Origin: Shewanella psychrotolerans
GTDB lineage: Bacteria > Pseudomonadota > Gammaproteobacteria > Enterobacterales > Shewanellaceae
DNA length: 64,000 bases
Assembly: GCF_019457595.1 (NCBI RefSeq)
Contig: NZ_CP080419.1
Location: 372,001-436,000 of the forward strand
Reading direction: 5' to 3'
Shown here: piece by piece, positions 1 to 8,460 of the stretch
Numbering within the stretch: position 1 is the first letter of the stretch
Layout of the letters: each line of letters starts with the position of its first letter
Program-made: the position numbers and the translations under genes
Notes under the pieces: generated by a model
Seen by the model: only the letters and a program-made list of their open reading frames with translations
The model's database searches: none
Told to the model about the DNA's origin: nothing

Positions 1-1260
1 GCATACAACACCATTTTATTCCCAGGTATAGACGAAATAGACGGTTCAGAGCGTTTACTAAAAGTCACTATCGACAATGGCTTGAAAGTAGGTGAAGGTG
101 ATCAATCAGCTGAAGCGCAGATTGAAAAATTAATGGCAGATCCTCGCGCAAATTATAAGTTAGCCGCAGATCTAAAGGACAAATTTAGTGAATTCTTTGC
201 CTTGGCAGAATATGAATTATGGCCATCGGGCGCAAACAACCGACGTACTCCATGGAAAGATGTTGTAAGTAAAGCCAAGTGTAATCCTGGTTGGCCGTGG
301 ATGCCTGGAAGTAGTGGCATGGATACGCTTAAAACTGAAGCATTAAAACAAGGTCGCTGGCGCTTGGGTGAAGATGGCTATATTGAAAAAGGTCCATTCC
401 CTAAAGAAAAAACCAGCGTTAATGTTTCTTTGCTTAGTACTAATCCAGACACTGGAGAATCACATCTCAGTCTAACACCGCGCAATGCTGGTGAAAGCCC
501 TGTGATTTATTATTCAACTAAACCTGAAGTAACAGAAGCTGACGCACAAGTCGAAGATTTAGAAAGTTTCAGCTCAACGCAAGGCACATTGTATTTTTTA
601 GTAAAAGATCCAAGTGGCAAATATGAAGTAGGTCCTATAACGCGTTGGTTGGCTGATTTAAAAATTCGCCATCAAGTAGAACCGCTAGCAGACAAACGTA
701 AGATCACCTTGCAATGCACCCCAAGTGCGCAAATGTTTTACACCTTAGATGGCTCCAATCCAAAAGACGGTAAAGCTTATGATGCGCCGTTTGAAATTGG
801 CACTGACGCTGCCCGCTTGCTCGTTTATGCAAAATCAGGTGAAGCCAACAAAACAGCAGATTTTCCAATACCGCATAGTGGTGACAAAACTGTACAAGTA
901 GATGATACCAAGCCTGCACGGTTAAACAGTACTAAACGAGTGCCGCTTGATAGCACAGACAAAGTATTTGGTGTGATCAATCGTTTTCGAGATCAAACGT
1001 CAACCAAATTCAAAGGCGTTAGAATAGAGATTGGAGAAGGCGAAAATACCGTAGGTATTCGATTTGGTGAGCGTCAGGTTACTGCCGCCATGATAGAAAA
1101 CACTATTAACAGCTTACGCGAAGTACTAAAGGAAGCGGATGCTCAGGTTACTATCTCAGTTAAAGACGGTATTGAGTTTGAAAACGGCTTTGAAGCTAAA
1201 GAATTCGCAAAATTAGTGGGTATTGAATTGAAACCTGGCGATGTCTCTCAAGATGAATAA
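1..1260 (+). CDS. DUF499-family protein, C-terminal part (5' end outside window)
   Basis: The frame is open from base 1, so this is the last roughly 419 residues of a longer gene; the TTG near base 82 is not a credible start. The family assignment rests on resemblance to the C-terminus of large DUF499 ATPases and on the adjoining DUF3780 and DUF1156 genes; the ATPase core itself would lie to the left. Around residues 210-240 (nt 720-800) a FYTLDGSNP segment followed by KAYDAPF resembles the chitobiase/FN3-like C-terminal domain seen at the end of some DUF499 proteins. The tail (nt 960-1250) is charged. It is separated by 50 bp from the DUF3780 gene and is presumably co-transcribed with it. 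Probable role: ATPase subunit of a DNA-modification/defence cassette (inference). Confidence 0.75.
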   Translation, partial: AYNTILFPGIDEIDGSERLLKVTIDNGLKVGEGDQSAEAQIEKLMADPRANYKLAADLKDKFSEFFALAEYELWPSGANNRRTPWKDVVSKAKCNPGWPWMPGSSGMDTLKTEALKQGRWRLGEDGYIEKGPFPKEKTSVNVSLLSTNPDTGESHLSLTPRNAGESPVIYYSTKPEVTEADAQVEDLESFSSTQGTLYFLVKDPSGKYEVGPITRWLADLKIRHQVEPLADKRKITLQCTPSAQMFYTLDGSNPKDGKAYDAPFEIGTDAARLLVYAKSGEANKTADFPIPHSGDKTVQVDDTKPARLNSTKRVPLDSTDKVFGVINRFRDQTSTKFKGVRIEIGEGENTVGIRFGERQVTAAMIENTINSLREVLKEADAQVTISVKDGIEFENGFEAKEFAKLVGIELKPGDVSQDE

Positions 1261-1310
1261 GAAATTGAGGGTATACAAGCAATAATGATGACACTAGTGA
1301 GGATAAAATA

Positions 1311-2390
1311 ATGGCAAAGGTGAAAACATCCACAGAACAAGCGGCGGCTAAACACCCAACGCTGGGCTTTGGAGTGCCTGCATCGAGTGATCCTCATCAC
1401 TTTAAGGTCATTATTCCTAAAGCCAATAGCGGAAAAATTGAAATTCGTGAACATCTTGGGTTACAAGCACAAAGCGAAGAATTGTCCGTAATTGATCGCG
1501 TTATTCTCGATCGCCCTTGTTGGTCGGCAATTCGTGCGGAAGTTCAGCGTGCTTTTAATGCGCGCTTGAAAAGCTACGGCTTAAAAACCAGCTCTTGGCA
1601 AGTAGGTGAAAATGTTGTTGACCGTTTACTAGGCAAAGAACTTTGTGTACTAGCTTGGGCAGTTGAGGGTATGGATATTGATAATATCCCTGTAGCAATA
1701 CGCAACTGGTTAGCACTTCAACCTGAAGAGCGCTGGTGGCTATTTGGCATGACGGCCATGAGTACTGGAGGTATTGAAGATCGTGATGTCGGCTGGCGCA
1801 TTGCTTTGCGTCATGCACTTGGTGATATTGTACAAACAGAGCAAGTAGAACGCAGCCAAACATCTAATACTACTGCTAGCGCTTTATTGAAATCAGCAGG
1901 TACAAAACCACAGTCATCCAATGATGAAAGCACAGAGTTACTGACAACTAATGACGTAAAAGAATCGTCACCTGGTTATGAAGTTTCAGTAACTGAGGAT
2001 GACACCAATTCATTGCCATCCGATGAATCAACTCATCAAGTTCTATCCACTGAAAATGACTTGTTTTTGTTTGAAGCAAAGCAGGCTAAAGCCGCTGGGC
2101 ATCCAGTAGGTGAAATGAGTAAACCGGAATTTTTGGTTACAAAAGGCTCTACTGCCAATATTGCACAAGCTAAATCACTGCGTCCAGCCATAAGAGACCT
2201 TCGTCAAAAGCTTGTAGATGATGGCGTGTTTGTAAAAGATGGCGATATATATTCATTTACCTGTGAGTACCAATTTAAAAGTCCAAGTGCTGCTGCTTGT
2301 GTGATAGCAGGCAACCCACGTAGCGGTATGGATGCATGGCGAGATCTAAAAGGCCGCAGCCTCAAAGAACTTGGTTTTGGCAAAAAGTAA
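1311..2390 (+). CDS. DUF3780 protein with C-terminal DUF4357-like domain
   Basis: This is a 359-residue protein. Residues 15-180 match what I know of DUF3780: a GFGVPASSDPHHF opening, a VDRLLGKELCVLAWAVE core and RNWLALQPEERWWLFGM. Residues 190-250 are a Ser/Thr/Glu-rich linker. Residues 290-359 carry SPSAAACVIAG, GMDAW and a final SLKEL, the pattern of DUF4357, a small domain often attached to DNA methylases and nucleases. A GAGGA ribosome site 7 nt upstream supports the ATG at 1311. Biochemical function is unknown. It lies between the DUF499 gene and the DUF1156 methylase, where such proteins recur in anti-phage cassettes, so a methylase-partner or specificity role is possible (inference). 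Confidence 0.85.
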   Translation: MAKVKTSTEQAAAKHPTLGFGVPASSDPHHFKVIIPKANSGKIEIREHLGLQAQSEELSVIDRVILDRPCWSAIRAEVQRAFNARLKSYGLKTSSWQVGENVVDRLLGKELCVLAWAVEGMDIDNIPVAIRNWLALQPEERWWLFGMTAMSTGGIEDRDVGWRIALRHALGDIVQTEQVERSQTSNTTASALLKSAGTKPQSSNDESTELLTTNDVKESSPGYEVSVTEDDTNSLPSDESTHQVLSTENDLFLFEAKQAKAAGHPVGEMSKPEFLVTKGSTANIAQAKSLRPAIRDLRQKLVDDGVFVKDGDIYSFTCEYQFKSPSAAACVIAGNPRSGMDAWRDLKGRSLKELGFGKK

Positions 2391-2514
2391 AACAGTATTT
2401 TAGCTTAGTGTAGAGTGATACTTCGAGGCTTAAAACAATACTTAATACAATACAGAGCGACGCATTTCATTAGTTAATTTACTCATGTTCGCGCTGTTTG
2501 GAGATGAAAATTAC

Positions 2515-5500
2515 ATGACACAATTAACACCCTTTGCACTAAAAGATGCGCCAGCACTGATCGAAGCTGTATTTCCAGCACAAAAAATATCTTTTGAAGC
2601 GCAACGTGAGCGGAAATCAGGATCGAATCAAACGCTTACTGCTATAGGTTCTTTTTGGAAAGGTAGAAAGCCGTTGTTCTTAGTCAGATCCGTGGTCATA
2701 GGGACTCTTTTACCGCAAACAGGGAATACCGAAAAAGATTTAGAAATTTTCGAAATGCTAATGGCCATAGATGATAATGGTCTATCTAGAAGAGCACTTA
2801 AACAGAATTCACTCAAGCCAAAACACCTAGCTTCGATTCTTTCTCTTGAAAATCCTTGGCATTTTTTTGCTTTTTCTACCAAGAACTCTGTAGAGAAAGA
2901 TGAAGTCGTTAATTTACATTTCCCAATAAATACTGATGAACTAGGTATCAACATACGTTGGAATAGAGATGTCTCCGACGAAGATAAAATATCACTATAT
3001 AAAAGCGCATTAGCGTCAATGGCAAGTTATGAAGAAAAGGCAATTCATTGCAAACGCCCAGAAGAAATAGATGAAGAATGGCTCCTTAAGCCAGTTTGGG
3101 AGAAGATAAATAAATATTACAGTCAATTTGGAATAAGCGCCTTTTCTCTATATGAATTAATTGAGCAACTCGGTGTGCTTAGATATGGTCATCGACCTAC
3201 TGTTGGTGATTCATTTAGTGGCGGAGGTTCAATCCCATTTGAAGCAGCACGACTAGGTTGCAATGCATATGCATCTGATTTGAACCCAGTGGCATGCATG
3301 CTGACCTGGGGGGCACTAAATATAATTGGCTCTGATGATGATAAGCGAAAAATAATTTCAAAAGAGCAGCAAGAGCTTTTTGAAAAAGTAGATGCAGAAT
3401 TAACAGAACTTGGTGTTGAATTTGATTCATCTGGGAATAGAGCAAAAGCATTCTTATATTGCTTAGAAGCAACATGTCCAGAAACAGGATGGAGCATACC
3501 ACTTGCGCCGAGCTGGGTTATTTCTAAAAATAGAAATATCGTAGCTAAACTAGTTGCGAATACAAGCACTAAAACTTTCGATATTGATGTTGTAGAAAAT
3601 GTTAGTGAAGAAGAAATGAAGGTTGCTGACAATGGGACAATTCAAAATGGCAGCATGGTCTATACCTTAGATGGTAAAACATATCGTACCCCCATTAAAA
3701 CTTTGAGAGGTGACCATAAAAACCAGGATGGAGAAGTTGTTAATAAGTTGAGAAGGTGGGAAAAATCAGACTTCCAACCAAAAGTAGATGACATATTTAG
3801 AGAAAGACTATATGCAATTCAGTGGATTACTAAGAAATCTATAAACGAAACTAGACAAGTCACTTTATTTACAAAAAATAGAGAGGAAGATCAGCTAAGA
3901 GAAAATAAAGTTTATGAAATTCTAAATGAAAATATTGCGTCTTGGCAGGATTCTGGGTTTATTCCTGATATGGAGATTGAATCAGGAGACAAAACAGATG
4001 AGCCAATAAAAACAAGAGGCTGGACGCACTGGCATCACTTGCATACGCCAAGAAACTTGTTGGTAGGTGCGCTAACTGCGAAGCATGTCAATTCTATTAC
4101 TGCTTTTAACTTTTTAGATTTACAGAACTTTAATTCCAAGTTATGTAGATGGGCTACATCTGGAAAAAGAATTGCCAAAGATGGAACTGGTAAGCAGGTC
4201 GGTGGGGCTAGTGATAATGCCACAGATACCTTTTCAAACCAGGCGCTCAATCCTAATTATAATTATGCACATAGAAGCTTTTATGGGCTTAAAGACTCTT
4301 ACCTCCCCAGATATCACTCTAGAGGCGTTATCAAAACCAGTACTAAAATAGTTACCTGCGAAGCAAAAAATGTTTCTGATGTTTGTGATATTTGGGTTAC
4401 TGACCCTCCTTATGCTGATGCGGTTCACTACCATGAAATTACAGAGTTTTTCATTGGATGGTTACGAAAGAATGCACCTAAACCGTTTGACCAGTGGACA
4501 TGGGATTCACGAAGAGCTTTAGCTGTTAAAGGGGTTGGAGATAACTTCCGAAAAGGCATGGTCAATGCCTATAAAGCTATGGCTGACCACATGCCTGATA
4601 ACGGCATGCAATGCGTGATGTTCACCCATCAAGATACCAGTGTTTGGTCTGACATGATTGGTATTTTCTGGGCAGCGGGTTTACAAGTGGTCGGCGCTTG
4701 GTATATCGCTACAGAAACCAGCACTGAACTGAAAAAAGGGGGGTACGTGCAAGGCACAGTTATTTTGATGCTACGTAAACGCCCTGCTGGCGAAAACGTG
4801 GGCTTTAAACAACGGTTATTACCTGCCGTTCGTGCCGAGGTGAAACGTCAAATCGAAACCATGATGCATCTTAACGATGACGTGAAAGATAAGATGGGTG
4901 AACCAGTATTTAACGATTCCGATTTACAAATGGCTGGTTATGCCGCTGCTTTAAAAGTGTTAACCGCATATACGCACATTGGTGGTGAAGATGTCACAAC
5001 ATTTGCACTGAAACCTCGCACTAAAGGCGAAGTGACCGTTATAGATGAAATTGTGCAACAAGCAGCACAAGCAGCTAATAGCTTATTAGTTCCTGATGGA
5101 CTTACCGTTGATACGTGGCAAAAGCTCAGCGGGCTTCAGCGTTTTTATCTACGCATGATGGATATAGAAACTACAGGTGCATCTAAGCTAGATAATTACC
5201 AAAATTTCCAAAAAGCCTTTGGTGTTGATGTCTCTGAATATAACCGAGTGATGGGTAAGGTGACTGCAAATAATGCTCAGCTTAAAAGAATATCTGAATT
5301 TGCTTCACGTGACCTGACAGACAGTAACGAGTTAGGGTCTACTTGGCTTGGGCATTTAATCATAGGTTTACAGCAATTATTAGCCGAAGTTGATCCACAA
5401 GTGGTGATTAGTCAATTTCAAGTAGAACTTCCTGATTTTATGGAGATACGCGTGTTATTGCTTGATGTACTGACCTTCATTGAAAACAAAGCACCAGAAA

Positions 5501-5568
5501 AGGCGACCCGTGATGCCGCTGAAGTATTAGGTGCACGTTTACGTAATATGCGGGCAATAGGGAACTAG
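2515..5568 (+). CDS. DUF1156-type DNA methyltransferase
   Basis: This is a protein of about 1,017 residues. The N-terminus (APALIEAVF, then SFEAQRERK) has the DUF1156 look. A SAM-binding motif I, DSFSGGGSIPFEAARLG followed by ASDLNP, lies near residues 232-260, and the catalytic motif IV DPPY is at residues 630-633, so it should be an N6-adenine or N4-cytosine enzyme with a large insert between the motifs. An in-frame ATG exists at 2485, but GGAG at 2500-2503, 11 nt before 2515, favours the later start. The first two thirds use AT-rich codons while the portion after about 4,560 is closer to the host style, which hints at a mosaic gene. Likely modification component of the cassette; the recognised sequence cannot be read. 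Confidence 0.88.
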   Translation: MTQLTPFALKDAPALIEAVFPAQKISFEAQRERKSGSNQTLTAIGSFWKGRKPLFLVRSVVIGTLLPQTGNTEKDLEIFEMLMAIDDNGLSRRALKQNSLKPKHLASILSLENPWHFFAFSTKNSVEKDEVVNLHFPINTDELGINIRWNRDVSDEDKISLYKSALASMASYEEKAIHCKRPEEIDEEWLLKPVWEKINKYYSQFGISAFSLYELIEQLGVLRYGHRPTVGDSFSGGGSIPFEAARLGCNAYASDLNPVACMLTWGALNIIGSDDDKRKIISKEQQELFEKVDAELTELGVEFDSSGNRAKAFLYCLEATCPETGWSIPLAPSWVISKNRNIVAKLVANTSTKTFDIDVVENVSEEEMKVADNGTIQNGSMVYTLDGKTYRTPIKTLRGDHKNQDGEVVNKLRRWEKSDFQPKVDDIFRERLYAIQWITKKSINETRQVTLFTKNREEDQLRENKVYEILNENIASWQDSGFIPDMEIESGDKTDEPIKTRGWTHWHHLHTPRNLLVGALTAKHVNSITAFNFLDLQNFNSKLCRWATSGKRIAKDGTGKQVGGASDNATDTFSNQALNPNYNYAHRSFYGLKDSYLPRYHSRGVIKTSTKIVTCEAKNVSDVCDIWVTDPPYADAVHYHEITEFFIGWLRKNAPKPFDQWTWDSRRALAVKGVGDNFRKGMVNAYKAMADHMPDNGMQCVMFTHQDTSVWSDMIGIFWAAGLQVVGAWYIATETSTELKKGGYVQGTVILMLRKRPAGENVGFKQRLLPAVRAEVKRQIETMMHLNDDVKDKMGEPVFNDSDLQMAGYAAALKVLTAYTHIGGEDVTTFALKPRTKGEVTVIDEIVQQAAQAANSLLVPDGLTVDTWQKLSGLQRFYLRMMDIETTGASKLDNYQNFQKAFGVDVSEYNRVMGKVTANNAQLKRISEFASRDLTDSNELGSTWLGHLIIGLQQLLAEVDPQVVISQFQVELPDFMEIRVLLLDVLTFIENKAPEKATRDAAEVLGARLRNMRAIGN

Positions 5569-5625
5569 GAATTTAGTTTTAAATTCAAGTGATTAAAAAC
5601 CCATGGAATAAGGTTTAGTAAGATA

Positions 5626-8373
5626 ATGACGATCAGACGGTTTTCTTCACGCACTCATAAGCTAGACAGTAGTTTTTTACTGGAGCATTTAAAAGATGCT
5701 CGCAGCTATAAACGTATAGCGGGCTACTTTACTAGCTCGTTATTTGAAGTTGCGCATGAGCTAATAGAAGCTATTCCTGAAGTCAAAATTGTTTGTAATG
5801 TCGATATCCATCCCGATGACCTCAAGGTTGCTAAATTACGTGAATCAAAAATGATTGGTCGCTGGAACGAGCAAGATATAGAAACTGAAGCATTGTTAAA
5901 CCGTGATCGCTACAGAAGACTTGACAGTTTTTTAGCTAAACATGGGCAGGTTATTCGCGTTGCGCCTGACAGTATTTGCGGTTTTTTACACGGTAAAGCG
6001 GGTGTTATTGAGTGTGCCGATGGCCGCAAACTCGGTTTTATGGGCTCGATGAATGAAACCAGCAGTGGCTGGCAACGGCATTATGAAATTCTGTGGGAAG
6101 ATGATTCGCCGGAAGGAGTAGCTTGGATAGAAGAGGAATTCGAGTTTTTATGGAATGCCGCTCGCCAACTGCCTGATGCAGTTATTCGAGAAGTAAAACG
6201 CAGAGGATATCGTCGAGAAATTGATTTTGAAGACATTGACGATGATGATGTAGCGCCAGCGGCACTCATTGAGTCGCCACTGTACCGACAAGGGTTTTCA
6301 TTACAACCTTGGCAGCAGGGCTTTGTCAGTGAATGTATTCGCCATTATCATAATCATGGCATTGTTCGCCTATTAATAGCCGATGAAGTCGGCTTAGGTA
6401 AAACGTTGTCTATGGGGACTGCTGCACTCAGCTTATGCTTACTTAGCGACAAAGAACACAAAAAAAGAAAGCCCGTTATTATTTTTTGTCCAGCCACCTT
6501 ATGTGAGCAATGGCAGACCGAAATGATAGATAAATTGGGCATTCCTTGTGCTCGCTGGCACACACAAAAGAAAGCCTGGCTAGACCCAGAAGGAAGAATA
6601 ATTTCACCATCTGGCCAACAGTTTATTGCAAAATGCCCATTGCGGATTGGTATCGTTTCAACTGGCTTAATGATGCAAAGTTCCCCAGAAAAGGAATATT
6701 TGCTCGGTATGCGTTTTGGCCTATCTATTTTAGATGAAGCACATAAAGCTAGAAGTAAACAAGGATTTGGCAAAGACGCAGGTGAACATAATAACTTGCT
6801 TGCCTTTATGCGAGACATTGCGGCTCGCTCTGACCATGTACTTTTAGGCACAGCAACTCCTATACAAACCCGCCCAGAAGATCTATGGGACCTTATGGGT
6901 ATTTTACACCAAGGTAGTGGCAACTTTGTTCTAGGTAATGATTTTGCTAACTGGCATTGGCCCGAAAAAGTGTTACCAATACTTTCAGGTGAACAGCGAG
7001 TAACTCAGCCTAATTTTGCTTGGGAATTATTACGTTCACCATTACCTGACGTTGATTCTTCAAACGAGCCGCATTCTAGAAAATTATTTCGTTTGATCAG
7101 AGAAGACCTAGGTCTTCTGAATATCAAAAAGTGGGATATTAAAAACCCACTGACTGATTTATCATATGACTCAAGGGACTACCTTGAAGATGAGTTAGAG
7201 CGCGATATAGCTGGCGCGAGTTTTTTTCAAAGAGAGAACCCCTTTATTCGTCATATCGTTTTACGTAAACGAGTCACACTTGAAGATGCAAAATTATTAC
7301 CCCGAATAGGTGTAGACGTTCATCCTCAGAGAAACTTGTCGAAAGACGAGCATACCTTCACAAGTTTATTCGAAGGGAAAGCACTTAGAACAAGCGAAGA
7401 TTTTCAACAAGCTTATGCGGAAGCGCGTAATTTTGGTAAAGCGCTAGCTCAAAGCGGAAAAGGCAGTGGCTTCATGAAAAACCTTATGGAGCAACGAATT
7501 TGTTCCAGTATTGTTGCTGGCCTTAATACCGCCAAAATGCTTTTAGAAGGAAGAACGGTTCAAGAAGAAAGCGACGAACAGTTAATTGAAATAAAAGTTG
7601 ATAAAAACTCAGATGAGATTGCCGTTCTTGAACGTATGATCGCTCGTTTAGAAAAAATAAAACAAGATCCCAAACTTGAAGCTATTATCCATTATCTTGA
7701 AAAAGAGCAGTGGCTTAAGCATGGAGTAATTATCTTCAGCCAATATTACGACACTGCTAGATGGGTGGCAGACTCATTAGCTGCTCGTTACCCTGATCAA
7801 CCTGTGGGTTTATACGCAGGCGCAGGCCGCAGCAGACTTTACCAAAAAGGTGATAGCGTTAATATTGAACGTGAAACCTTAAAGCGCATGGTTGCTGAAC
7901 ATCAACTAGAAATTATGGTAGCCACTGACGCTGCCTGTGAAGGTTTGAACCTACAAACATTAGGCACGTTAATGAACATTGATCTGCCTTGGAACCCAAC
8001 AAAACTTGAACAAAGAATTGGTCGAATCAAGCGTTTTGGTCAAGTACGCGATAAAGTCGACATGCTTAATTTAGTCAATGAAAAAACCGTTGATGAGAAG
8101 GTTTACGATAAGTTATCTGAGCGTATGCAAGATCGCTACAACTTGTTTGGTTCACTCCCCGACACAATCAAAGATGAATGGATTGAAGATATAGAAACCA
8201 TGGGCGAGAAAATGGATGAATATATCGATGCGCAAAAACAAGCTAATGGTTTTGACCTTCGTTACACCTCAACGATGGAACCTTCAGAAAAAGATTGGCG
8301 AGATTGTTCAGATGTTTTATCTCGTCGAGATTTTAGTGAGTTGATGACTTCTGGGTGGAGTGATACGAAATAA
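5626..8373 (+). CDS. Phospholipase D-like / SNF2-type helicase fusion
   Basis: This is a 915-residue protein. Residues 1-150 form a PLD-like domain with HGK at 122-124 and a GSMNET segment about 20 residues later, the minimal HxK/GS..N signature of a PLD nuclease half-site, which usually dimerises. A superfamily 2 helicase follows: Walker A DEVGLGKT at 253-260, DEAH at 370-373, GTATPIQTRP after it, and motif VI QRIGRIKRFGQ at 796-806. It lies 57 bp after the methylase. PLD-SNF2 fusions are found in DISARM-like and DUF1156-associated anti-phage loci. I infer it is the effector or translocating nuclease that acts on unmodified DNA. No strong Shine-Dalgarno is visible before the ATG, but the N-terminal homology starts there. 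Confidence 0.88.
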   Translation: MTIRRFSSRTHKLDSSFLLEHLKDARSYKRIAGYFTSSLFEVAHELIEAIPEVKIVCNVDIHPDDLKVAKLRESKMIGRWNEQDIETEALLNRDRYRRLDSFLAKHGQVIRVAPDSICGFLHGKAGVIECADGRKLGFMGSMNETSSGWQRHYEILWEDDSPEGVAWIEEEFEFLWNAARQLPDAVIREVKRRGYRREIDFEDIDDDDVAPAALIESPLYRQGFSLQPWQQGFVSECIRHYHNHGIVRLLIADEVGLGKTLSMGTAALSLCLLSDKEHKKRKPVIIFCPATLCEQWQTEMIDKLGIPCARWHTQKKAWLDPEGRIISPSGQQFIAKCPLRIGIVSTGLMMQSSPEKEYLLGMRFGLSILDEAHKARSKQGFGKDAGEHNNLLAFMRDIAARSDHVLLGTATPIQTRPEDLWDLMGILHQGSGNFVLGNDFANWHWPEKVLPILSGEQRVTQPNFAWELLRSPLPDVDSSNEPHSRKLFRLIREDLGLLNIKKWDIKNPLTDLSYDSRDYLEDELERDIAGASFFQRENPFIRHIVLRKRVTLEDAKLLPRIGVDVHPQRNLSKDEHTFTSLFEGKALRTSEDFQQAYAEARNFGKALAQSGKGSGFMKNLMEQRICSSIVAGLNTAKMLLEGRTVQEESDEQLIEIKVDKNSDEIAVLERMIARLEKIKQDPKLEAIIHYLEKEQWLKHGVIIFSQYYDTARWVADSLAARYPDQPVGLYAGAGRSRLYQKGDSVNIERETLKRMVAEHQLEIMVATDAACEGLNLQTLGTLMNIDLPWNPTKLEQRIGRIKRFGQVRDKVDMLNLVNEKTVDEKVYDKLSERMQDRYNLFGSLPDTIKDEWIEDIETMGEKMDEYIDAQKQANGFDLRYTSTMEPSEKDWRDCSDVLSRRDFSELMTSGWSDTK

Positions 8374-8460
8374 GCATGAATAAAATGAATTTTGAGGTCA
8401 ACTCAAGTTGTAAAAGGTAGCTTTGGTTAGTTTGATTAACTATGGATAAGGATATTGGAT

